Shown here in pieces: positions 1-11,034 of a stretch of 64,000 nt of DNA. The translations under genes were made by a program, and so were the position numbers. Within the stretch, counting starts at the first letter, position 1; each line of letters opens with the position of its first letter. The stretch is from Diacronema lutheri (taxonomy: Eukaryota; Haptophyta; Pavlovophyceae; Pavlovales; Pavlovaceae), in assembly GCA_019448385.1 (NCBI GenBank), contig JAGTXO010000007.1, forward strand, positions 1 to 64,000, given 5' to 3'. The notes under the pieces are model-generated. The model worked only from the letters and a program-made list of their open reading frames with translations, had not been told where the DNA came from and did no database searches.

Positions 1-406
1 TATAGATGGTCAAGCCAAATCCGATCAGGGGCACGATCGCGCCCCCGAGTGCAGCGCGGGGCCGTTCGGAAGGACGTCCTTGTGAGGGAGCTCTTCGCGT
101 TGGCGAGCGGGGGAGCACGACGCGCAGCGTTGCTGCGGCGGCGTGCGGGCGGCGAGCAGCGGTCGGGCTGCTCGCGACGAGGCCGGAGCAGACGGCGCCC
201 GTGGCCGCCGGCGCAGGTGACGCGCGCCGACGAGCCGTAGCGAGCGTCCGTGATCCGCACGGCGGTTGGAGCGGGCCGGCTGGTGCGGCGCGCTCGGCCA
301 CGGGTGGCGGCGTGCACGGTCGTGCCGCGCGCGGCACGCGTCGCCAGCCGCGCGCGACCTGGGCAGAGCCCGCAAAGCGTCGACCGCTGCGCGGCTCGGC
401 CGTGCG
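1..406 (-). other. 3' flank of the Fanzor gene, no gene supported
   Basis: No independent gene is supported here; the open frames are GC-rich shadows. On the minus strand this is the stretch immediately downstream of the Fanzor stop codon. In known TnpB and Fanzor loci the guide RNA overlaps or follows the 3' end of the nuclease gene, so this is where such an RNA and the element terminus would be expected. I see no secondary structure that I can define confidently by eye, and the element end may lie outside the window. Confidence 0.3.
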
Positions 407-3083
407 TCAACGCCGGCCGCGCTTCGGCCCGCGCGCGCTGCCGCCGCCGGCACTGGCGCTGGCAGCTCCGCGGGCGGGGGTGCGGGCGCGAGAGCCGCCG
501 CCGCCACCGCCGCCGCGCCCGCCGCCGTCGTCGCCACCGCCGTCGCCGCCGCCGCCTCCCCCGCCGTCATCGTCGTCGTCGCCGCCGCCGCCTCCGTCGC
601 CGTCGCCGTCGCCGTCGCCCTCGCCGCCGCCGCCGTCGCCGCTGCCATCGTCGTCGTCGTCGTCGTCGCCCTCGTCGTCGCCCTCGTCGTCGCCGTCGCA
701 CTCGTCGTCGCAGTCGTCGCCCTCGCCGTGCACCATGCGCTCCTCACGCTCCCACACCTCGCCGCGCGCCCACCAGGCGAGCACGAGGGCAAAGCGCTCA
801 GGCGTCGACGTGGTGTCGCGCCCGGCCGCGTGCGCCGCCATGTCGTGCACGTCGTAGAAGATGTTGCGCGCGGCGTTGTAGTCGCGGTGCACGGGCTTCT
901 TGCCGCCGTTGCACGCCGGGCAGATGACGAGCGCGTGCACCGTGCGCGTGCCGCCCTTGCCACGGGCAGGCGCGGGTTCTGCGCGAGCTCCGCGCCGCAG
1001 CGCTGCAGCCTGCCGCCCTTGGCGAGCCGCGGCATCGAGCAGTGCATCGACGTGTACGCTCGGGCACGAAGACGGCCGCGACGGCCGCGCCGCCGCAGCT
1101 CGCGCAGCAGCCCCACCTGGAAGGCGGGCGGCGCGCCCTTGGGCTGCGCGCCCTTGTGGTCGCGCAGCCACTTGCCCACGCACACGAGCAGCCGGTCGCG
1201 CGTCACGCCGTCGACACAGTGCGCCGCGATGAGCGCCTCGGCGACGCGCGCCGCGTTGGACCGCCCGCCGCTGTCGCGCCGCCAGCGCTCCTTCCGGCGC
1301 GCCGGCGCGTCGTACACGTGCTCGGCGGCGCGCTCGCGCACCCGCGCGCTCTCGCGGGTGGAAGGCGTGGAACTCGCCCTCGCCGAGCACCTTGGCGCTG
1401 TGGCGCCTCGCCAAGCCGCGCCTCGTCCCGCCTCCACGCTGAACTCCTCGCCGCGCCCGTCGGTGCGCACGCGCCGCCGCGCCGCGTTGGTCTTGGCCGT
1501 CTCGGCGCGCAAAGCCCGCGGCGCGCGCGCGCGCGCGCTGCGTGAACTGCCGCCAGACGGCCGCCCGCCCGACGTGCGCAGAGTAGGTGGTGATGTTGCC
1601 CATGTTCGGGTCGGCCGCGACGACGACCGCCGCCTCGACGTCGATCGCCCGCCGCAGCTCGGAGCCGAGCGCGACGGCGATGCGCCCGTCCGGCCGGCGC
1701 CAGCGGTGCAGGACGCCCGAGCCGCCGGCCGGCGCCTGCGCCCTTCGGCACGAGGACGGTCCCGACGGCGTGCACGGCGACGCCATCTGTCACCACCGAC
1801 TTGACGGGCTGCCGGCCCGGGAGCGGCACGCGCGGCAGCGGCGCGAGGCCAACCCACGAGCGCCGCGCGTGCCACGGCAGATCGGCCGGCGGCCGCTCGC
1901 GCCCGGCGTAGTCGAAGACGCGGTTGGAGATGTCGAAGCGCGTCGCAAAGACCGCGTACCTGACGCGCACGTCCGACATCGGCGGGGTGTTGCCGTTTGT
2001 GCCTGTCCACTTGATCGGCTCGCCATCGTGGTCGCGCAGGTCCAGCGCCTTGAGCCGCGCGCGCAGCTCCTTGCGCTCGTCATCCGAAAGCGTCACCCAG
2101 ATGGCGCTCGCGGCGAGGCGCACGTTGCGCGGCACCTGCGCGCAGCGCGCGGCGCGCGAGCGCGCGGGCGCGTGACCAACCTGGCCGCGGGGCGGCGCGC
2201 ACGGCGGCGGCGCGCGCGCTTGGGCGCTCGGCGGCGGCAGCGGCAGCCACGCCTCGCGCGCACATTGTGCGTGCGCAGCGGCGCCACATTGTACCGCGGC
2301 GGCCGTCCGGTCAGCTGCGTGTGGATGTGCGCGAGCCGGCAGAGCAGCGCCTGCCCCTCGGCCACGTGCTGCAGGGTGCGGATCTGCACGAGGAAGTAGC
2401 GCGTCGTGTGCCGGTCGTAGTTCCACCTTTTCGTGGGCGTGCACTTGTAGTCGATCTTGTGGAGGACCATGTCGGGCAGGTGGCGGTCGAGCGCGGCGGG
2501 GCAGCCGACGCGCGCGCCCCTCCACGTCGCCGCGCAGCAGCCGCTCGCACAGCTCGCGCACGCGCGCGTTTCGCTGCATCTCGGGCAGCGCGACGAGCGC
2601 CTCGTCGCGCTCGACTGCCGCGCGGACGACGTCGCGGAGCAGCCCGTTCACGACGCGCGATGGATGCATCAGGCACGCGGTGGACACCTGCGTCGCCTCC
2701 GCCTCGAGGATCTCCGTGAGGCCCACCGCGCAGACGGGCTGGACGCCCTCGGCCATCTCGCCGACGGCGCGCGCCGTCGCCGCCTTGGTCTGCGCGGCGG
2801 CTTGCTCGGCGGGCTTGCCTCGGGGCGCTGCACCGTACGTGCTCTCGTCCTTGTGCCAGCCGATGGCCGAGAAGATCGCACGGACGGTTCCCTTGTCCAT
2901 CGTGGTCGACGTGTGCACGCTGGTCGACGGGCCGCCCGACGCCGCGCCGACGGCCTGCGCGCTCGCCACCGCAGCCTCGTCGCGCACCACCTTGTTGATG
3001 ACGCGGTACGCCTGTGTCGTGAGCCTGTGCACGGCCGCCGCGATGCGCCGCAGCTCCTTCCGCGCACCGGGCTGCGCCGTCAC
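407..3083 (-). CDS. Fanzor (eukaryotic TnpB/IS605 OrfB-like RNA-guided nuclease), frame-disrupted
   Basis: Fanzors are RuvC-fold, RNA-guided DNA nucleases related to TnpB, usually carried by eukaryotic mobile elements. Three parts of the signature are visible. A RuvC-I-like stretch with ADPNMGNITTYS lies near 1,583-1,620. The YTSMHCS box lies near 1,040-1,060. The C-terminal CPACNGG...HRDYNAARNIF box, with the RuvC-III aspartate, lies near 853-915. Upstream, MVLHKIDYKC and the start of the ORF supply the N-terminal region. The tail is strongly acidic (Asp/Gly run, 474-720) and ends in a basic KRGRR. Coding moves between frames at least three times, for example at a GGGG run near 2,510 and near 960, so the gene is decayed or contains sequencing indels. 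The first codon at 3,083 is GTG; the true start is unknown and may lie upstream. The RuvC-II glutamate could not be placed. The stop of the upstream ORF overlaps this start. Confidence 0.8.
474..720. repeat. GC-rich trinucleotide repeat encoding the acidic Fanzor tail
   Basis: Interspersed GTC/GCC/CTC trinucleotides read on the minus strand as an Asp/Gly/Glu-rich tail. The repeat is inside the nuclease reading frame rather than after it. Low-complexity length variation is expected here. Confidence 0.7.
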
Positions 3084-6000
3084 CGCCTGCGGCCCCGCGT
3101 GAGCGTCGAGCGCTTGACCACGAAGCCCGGGAGCACGCTGACGCGCGTGCGCGCCGTCGCGCCGCCGGCGGCGCGCGCGCTCGGCGCAGCGGGCTCGTCC
3201 ACGCGCGCGCGCTCGACGCCGCGCGCGCGGGGAACGCTCGGCGCGCGCGCGCCCGCGGCGTCGCGCGCGCTCGCGGCGGCACCCGCCGCGGCGCGCTTGC
3301 CCGCGGCGCCCGACTCGCCGTGCGCGCGAAGCGGCGCCGACGCCAATGCCGACGCCGCGCCCGCGCCGCCGCTGCCGCTGCCCGATACGCCCGCGCGCCG
3401 CTTCTGCTCGTCGCGCGTCTTGCGGAACTGGGCGACGAGGTCGCTGCTCACGTTGGCCTCAGGCTCCCACGTGTCGGCGCTCTCGTCGTAGCCCCGCCAC
3501 CTGATCCGGAACTGGAACGTCACCTTCTTGCCCGCCTTGCGGCGCTCGTCGACGACCGCCTCGACCTCGTACGTGCGCGCCTCCTCGTCGACGCTCGCGC
3601 CCGCCGCGCTCGCGCCCGTGTCCGGCCACCCAGCGACCGTGCCGCCCAGCCTCTCGGCGGCCGCGCGCAGCTGCCGCTCGCGCTGGGCGGCCGCGGCGCC
3701 TCGCGCGACCAGCGCGGGCAGCATGCCCGCGCCGCCCGCGAGGCCGTGCGCGCCGACGCTGGCGGTCATCAGCGCGTCGAGGCACGCGAACGTTGCGAGC
3801 GCACGCGCGCCATCGTCGCCGCCGCGCGGCTGCGAGCGCACGACGGGCGATGGCCGCGGCTCCCCCTCGGCCGCGAGCAGCGGCCAGATCGCACTGGCCA
3901 GCGCGACGGCATGCGCGCCGACCGCGACGGCCACGTCCGCGTCGAGCGGCGCAAAGTCGTAGCGCACGAGCGCGGCCGGGCGCGAGTCGTCCGTCGGCCG
4001 GTCGGCGACGAGCAGCCCGACCGGGCGCGGCGGCTCGCCGGACGGCGCGGCGACGGGCACGCAGAGGAGCACGACGAGCAGGCGCGGCGTGCCGCCGAGC
4101 AGCGCGCGCGCGGCATCCGCCCCGTCGGCTCCGCCGCGCGCGGGCCGCGGCGAGCAGCTCGGCCGCGCGCGTCGGGCCCAGCGCCGTGCGCGCGTCCTTG
4201 CGCGCGCGTGCGCGGGCCGTGTACGCGGCGCAGGCGTCGTCGAGCACCGCCGCGCTGGGCGCGGTGCCAGTCGTCGCCCACGCGCGCAGCGCGTCGCGCA
4301 CCCGCGTGACGATCGCCTGGTCGACTGCCGCCTCGCCGGCAGCGTGCGCCGGCGCGCACGCCGGCGGTGCGGCGGCAGGCGCGAGCGCGGGCGCGCCGTC
4401 GGCGCCGTCAACGCCGACGGCGCCGTCGGCGCGCCGCCACGCGAGCTTCGCCTCGATCTGCTGCCGGACGGCGTGGCAGTGCCGGTCGATGCCGCGCGCG
4501 TCGTCGAGCGCGGCCAGCGCGTCCTCAGCGGCGGGACGGCCGCTCGCGTCCGCGACGGCCTGCAGGCAGAGCAGCGCGGCCGCACGCGCGTTGCACGCGC
4601 TCTGCGGCTCGGGCGCGAGCGCGAGCCCGAGCTCGAGCGGCGACGCGCCTCGCGCCGCGGCGATCGCGTCCATCAGCACGTCCAACCGCTGCACCAGCGC
4701 CCTGTGCGCGTCGCGCGGCGCGCCCGTCGACGGCGCGCGCGAGCGCGTCGCCAGGAGCCCGAGCGCGCGCGCCGGCGCGCCCGCCGGCGTGTGCAGCACG
4801 AGCAGCGCCGCGCCCGCCAAGCTCGCGTTGCGCGTGACGAGCGCGAAGATGCGCGTCGCCTCGTGCGCGCCCACCGACGCCCAGATCGCAGCGCGATCGG
4901 CGTCCGTCTGCGCGTCGCACAGGTCGCGCACGTCGTCCGGCGCGAGCAGCGCGCCGCCGCCGGCGGAGCGCGCGACGATCGCCCGCGCCTCCGCCACGAA
5001 GACGGCCTGCGGCAGGTCGGCGTGGCGCGCGTCGACGATGGCGCGCGTCGCGTGCACGCCGAGCTCCACGCCGCGGTAGAAGGCGCGCGCGTTGGCCGCG
5101 CGCGCGTGCGCCGGCCGTCCGTCCGCGTTGCGCCTCGCGCGCGCCTGCTTGCTCGTGCGCGCGAGGCCGTCGCGTGGCGGTGGCGGCAGCGTGGCGAGGA
5201 AGCGCGCGGCGGGCGGCGGCGCGCGCACGCCGCGCTGCCGCCGTGCGATGGCCGCGAGCCGCCGGCCCGCCGCGCTGCCGCCCGCGCCGACGTGCTGCCG
5301 GCGGCCGAGCGCCGCCGGTGGCGGCGGCGGCGGCGGCGCGGCGGCGGGCGGCGGCGCGACGGCGGGCGGCGGCGCGGCGGCGGGCGGCGGCGCGGCGGTG
5401 GGCGGCGGCGCGGCGGCGGGCGGCAGCGGCGGCGGCGCGGCGGCGACGGCAGCACCAGTCGGCTTGTCCGCCCACGCACCCGAGACGCTGTCCCAGGCCT
5501 TGCCCGGTGGCGCGCGCCCACGCGGCCGCGGGTGGCGGGCTCGAGCGGCGGGGGGCGGGCGGCCGGCGCGCCAGTCGAAGACAGGTGCAACCGTGGCGGC
5601 AGGCGCCGAGTGCAGCGCGTCGGTCACAGAGCGCGTGGTGCGCGCGGCGACCGTGGCGCGCATGGCGGGCGGGCGGTGAGCAGCGCCCGCCGGCGCGCCG
5701 GCGGGCGCGGCAGCCGGCGCGCCGGCGGGCGCGGCCGCCTCGAGCCCGGCGGAGGCGCCGCGCTTGCGCTTGCGCGTGCCGCCGCGCGTGCGCCTGCGCG
5801 CGCGCCCGCCGCGCGCCCGTGCGGCCTGCGCGTCGCCAGCCGCGTCGCCGGCCGCGTCGCCGCGCCGCACGTAGACGATCGCGAACGCCTCCTCGCCGGT
5901 CCCGTCGACGCCGCCGCGCGCGCGGCGTAGGACCGACCGCCACTGCAGCCGCCGCGCGCGGCCGGGCTCGCACGCAAACCAGCGCCCACCGCGCCTGACG

Positions 6001-9000
6001 ACGGCCACAAAGTCGTCGTCGCGCCGCCCGCGCCGGCGCGTGCGCAGCAGCACGCACTGCACGTCGAGCCAGCCCTCGTGCCAGTCGGCCGTGCTGGGGG
6101 CGACGCGAATCGACTGCGGGAGCTCGACGCCAAAGCCGGCGAGGCGCACGATGTGCGCGACGATGACGCTCGAAATGGCGGGGGCGCTCGACGGGTCGTC
6201 CGCTGCAGCGAGCACCGCCTCGCCCCAGTGCTCACGCGTGACGCAATCCGCGTCCTCGACGTGCACGTGCGCCACGCTCGCGCCGAGCTGGTGCAGCAAC
6301 GCGCAGATGTCGGCGTCGACCGTCCTCTCCTCCTCGGCCGCCTCGGCCGTGCCGCGGGCGGCGGCGTCGCCCGCCGGCTGCCCGAGGTACGCGATCGCCC
6401 GCTCGACGGCCGCGCCCTCCGCACGCGCTGCGCTGTCGATCGCCGCATTGCCGACGGGCGCGCGCAGCGCCGCGATCGCGTCTTGCAACGCCGTCGCGTC
6501 GCCCGTCGCCGCCGCCGCCGTCACCGCCGCCGCGCTCGCGGTGCCGTGCGCGACGGCGTGCAGCGCGGCGGCGCGCGCGGCGGGGATGCGCCCGTCCAGC
6601 GCGAGCACGAGCGGCGGCCCGGCCGGCGTCTGCTGCCGCCGGTGCCGCCGGCTCGCAGCCGGGTGGTCGGCGCGCGCGCGCTCGAGCCGCGCGCGCCGCT
6701 CGACGACGCGCGCCCAGAAGGCCTGCACCCTCGGCTGCGCGAATGCAAGCCAGCCGGCGCCGCGCGTCACGACGTGCACGACGATCCGGTCCTCGTGCCT
6801 GAGGTACTGCACGTAGAGCGCTTTGCTCACGCCGAGGACGTGCATGCCGAGCTGCAGCTGATCGCGGTGCGGCTGCGGCGGCCCGTCCTCGTGCGCCGTG
6901 GCGCCCGCCTTGGTGAGCGTCTTCACCTCGACGAGGACCTGCTCGTTGTTTTCGGGGAGGATGGCGAGCCCGTCCGGCGAGAAGGCGAACGGCGCGCTCT
7001 TGTCGTGCGGGTCCGCACGCACCATCGGCAGGTTGCACACGACGGTGATGCCGTACGCGGCCGCCAGCTTGCGCAGCGCGACGGCCTCGCCGAGGATGCC
7101 CGCGGTCGTCGCCTTGGTCCGCACCTCGCGCCGCCGCCGGTGCACGTACTCGTCGGTGAGCGTCTCGTGCGCGACGCCGGCGTTGTCGTTCACGACGTCG
7201 CCAACCTTGCTGCCCGTGACCTCCTCCCATCGCTCGTCGTGCCAGCGCGGGCTGCGCTGCGCGGGCGCGCCCGCGCCGACGGCGTCGAGCACGCGGCGCA
7301 GCGCTGTGCCGTCGGGCGCAGCAGGCACGCGCGCGCGGTCCTGGGCCTCGCGAGCGTCGAGGACGCAGCCCGTAGTGGAATGTTGGGGTAGGTCGAGCTT
7401 GCTCGCCTCGCCGTAGCGGCTCTCCAGCTGGCGCGGTGCGTCGGCAGGGCCGCCGTCCGTGCGCGCACCCGACGCGCCCGCCAGTGCACGGGGCGCAGCG
7501 TCCGAGGCGCCCGCCGCGCCCGCGCCGCCGCCAATCGCGCCAGCGCACGCGCGCGCCGCGACCTGCGGACGGCCAGCCGCAGGGACCTCGTCCGCTCGGC
7601 CGGCCGCTGCGTCGGCCGTCCGCTTGGCCACCTCGCGCACGTCTCCGAGCGCGAGCGTGGCTGGCGCCGTCCAGCTCCCGTTGCGTTTGTCCCAAAATTT
7701 GAGCAGCCCGCCAAGGAAGGGCGTGCCCGTCGGGCGGTCCTCGGGCACCTCCGCCAGGATCGCGTCGACGCGCAGCGCGGCCGCCACATCGCAGAACGCG
7801 CGCGCGGCGCGCGCCATCCGCTCGGCGCGCGCGCCGCCGTCGTCCGCCGCGCGGCGGATGGCGTGGCTCACGTGCGCGACGCGGAGCGAGACGACGGCGT
7901 GCGCCGGCGCGTCGGCGCCCGTGCCGAGCGTGTGCCGCCGGATGGCCAGCTGCCCATCGCCCATGCGCGGCGGCAGCGACGCGCACGCCGCGACGGTCGT
8001 CGTGCCGGCCGCGCTGTCGCACAGCCAGCTCGCCTCGCCGCCGCCCGCAAACTCAAAGGTCGCGAAGCCCTCGCGGCCGAAAAGCGCGACGAAGTGGTCG
8101 AGCACCGCCTTGTTGATCGCGCGCGCCGCCGGCCGCGTCGATGCGCCGCGGGCAGCGCCACCCGCCGCGCCGCGCGCATCGCTGCACGTCGCAGGGCAGG
8201 TGCAGCCGGACGCGCGCACGCCGTCCGACCGCGTCCGCGGCAGCTCGAGCTCGCGCACCTTGGGGCAGAACCAGAGCGGGTTGGACGCCTCGAGGCACAG
8301 CACGACGAGCCGCCCGTCCGTGCCGGCCAGCGCGCGCGCGTCGCGCAGCAGCTCGACGGCGAGCTCGGACGTCGCCGCGTGCACCGCCGGCTCGCCCGTC
8401 GCGCGGTCGGGCGGGAAGAGGCCGCCGCCGACGAGCGGGCTGGGGCAGCGGCCGAGCATCACGAGCAGCGGCGGCGGCGGCGTCTGCGGCGCCTGCTGCC
8501 CGACCGCAGCCGCCGTCAGCCCGGCCAGGTCGGAGCTCGTGCGGAGGGCCTTGAGCGCGACGCGCGAGCCGGTGCCCGCCTGCTCGGAAAACGTGGCGAG
8601 CATGGCGCACGTGCTCGCCCTCGCGCCGCACTGCCAGCTGACGCGCGCGAGGAGGCCTTCCAGCGTGTCGTTTTCGCGCGGCCGCGTGACCGCGTCGAGC
8701 GCCGCCGGGCCGAGCTGGAGGCTGCCGGGCGTGACGCACAGCACCGCCTCGTGGTAGGCGCGCAGCAGCTCCCTCGGCAGCTGCTCGGCGGGCGTCGCCG
8801 CCTGCTCGCCCACCCACCGTACACCGTGGCCGCCGTCGCCCGCGCCCGCGAGCCGGACCGCCGGCCCGCCCGTGATCGCCGAGGTCGGTGGCGTGCCGAG
8901 CGCGTCGACGAGCGCGCGCACGGGCGCGACACGCCTGCGCGCAGCGTCCGCGCCGACGGCGAGCGCGGCGATCTGAGCGCCCTCCCATGCGCGCTCCCTC

Positions 9001-10953
9001 GCGTCGTCCCGCGCGGCCGCCGGCGCGGCGCCCGGCCGCGCGCCGGGCGGCACCGCGCACGCCGCCGCGACGACCTCCGCGCGCGCGCCGGCGGCGTCGG
9101 GCGCGTGCAGCTGCGCGAGCGCGCCAAAGAGCGCGGCGGCCGAGCGGTAGCGGCCGTGCGCCGCGACGAGCGCGTAGAGCACGCGCAGCGCGGCCACGCC
9201 CGCCTGGTCGGGCGCGTCGCCAGCGATGCGCCCGACCTCCCACGTGCGCGTGGGCGGCGGGCTGCCGTCGGCCGGGTCCGGACGCAGCGCCCACGCGCGC
9301 TCGACGATCGCGTTGAACACGTCGCGCGCGGCGCCCTCGTCAAACTCGGCGGCGCCCGCCGCGTGCGCGCACCACCCGTGCACGCGCGACGTGGGCGCAT
9401 CCACGGCGCGCTGCACGACGAGCACCGCCGGCCGGTCGACGCAGCCGAGGCTCACCGCCGCGTGCTTGCCCTCGAGCAGCGCCGCCGCCGCAGCCTCGAC
9501 CAAGGCGTCACCAGGCGCGTCGCCGACGACGACGGCACAGCCGTCGCCGTACTCGGCCTGCATCGCGGCGACGCACGACGCGACAAAGTCGCCGCCCGCG
9601 GCCGCCGCGTGTCGCGCCGCCAGCATCCGGCGCGCGATGGCAAGCCAGACGTACTCGGCCGGCGCGCGCGCGGCGCGCGCGCGAGGCGCGCCGGCCGCGC
9701 CGCGTGCGCCAGCGCGTGCGCCTCCAGCGGCCGCAACGGCCGAGGCGGCTGGAGCGGCGGTGAGCGTGCGCCGCGCGCGCTTCGCCGGCCGCGCGATGGG
9801 CGATGCACCCGCCGTCGCACCGCCCGCAGCAGCCGGTGCGGCCGCCACAGCGCCCGCCGCGACGCCACTCGTCACGACGCCCGTGGCGGGCGGCGCGGCG
9901 TCGGACGCGGCCGCCTCGACGGGCGTCGCGCAACTACCGCCAGCGGTCGCGGACGCGCCCGGCGACGCGTCGGCGAGGAGGTGGCGCAGCACGCCGCGCG
10001 CGAGCGCGACTCGCACGGCGAGCGTCAGCGCGCGCAGGCGGTCGGAAGGCGAGGCGTCGCGCTCGGCGTCGGCGGACGTGGCGGCAGCAGGCGGGGCGGC
10101 GGGCGGCGCGGCGGCGGACTGGGCGGCCGCCGGCGCAACCTCGTCGGCCTTGGCCAGCCAGACGAGCCCGGCGACTGCGAGCACGACGCTGTACGCGCCG
10201 ACATCGTCACCCGCAACGCGCGCCAGCCGGGCGTGGGCGTCGGCCTCGGACACGGCGACGCGGAAGAGCACGTCGTCGCGGGCAGCTTGCTCGGCAAACT
10301 GACGCAGCTGCTTGGCCATCGTCACGCCGGCGACGCACGCCTCGCCCGCCTCTGCCTCGACCTGCTCGTCCTGGCCGATGGCGGACGCGCCGGCCTCGGC
10401 GCCACCGTCGAGTGTCCGGCGGCGCTCGAGGGCAAAGCCACGCACACAGACGCTCTGGAGGCCGCCGAGCGCGCCCGCCTTCTCGTGCAGCGCGCACGAC
10501 AGCTCGACCACCGAGTCCACGCGCGTCGCGGCGGCGCCCCCCCGCTCGCCGCGCGTGGGCGCGCGCACGACGAACACCGTGAATTGCGCGCGCTTCGCCG
10601 CGCGCGCCGACGCGCACGCGTGCTTCAGGAGCCGGCAAAGCGCGGGCCTTTGCGCCGCTGCGCCCCGCGTGCACAGCAGCAGTTGGCCGCGCTCGTCGCC
10701 CAGCTCCTGCTCGACGGCGGCCTCGAGCGCGTCGTCCGTCAAATCGCCGTGCTCCGTCGAGGCGAGCGCGCGCGCAGCCGCGAGCGCCAGCTCGCCTGCG
10801 CCCGCGCGCCGCCGGCGGCGCGCACCGGCGGGCGCGTGCGGCGCCGACGCGTGTGACGACGCCGCCGCGTCCGCGCGCGCACACGCGGCGCGCAACGCCT
10901 CACGCGCCGAGGCGGCCGCGCGCGCCCTGGGCGCGAGCCTCAAGAACGTGCGC

Positions 10954-11034
<81 letters not shown>

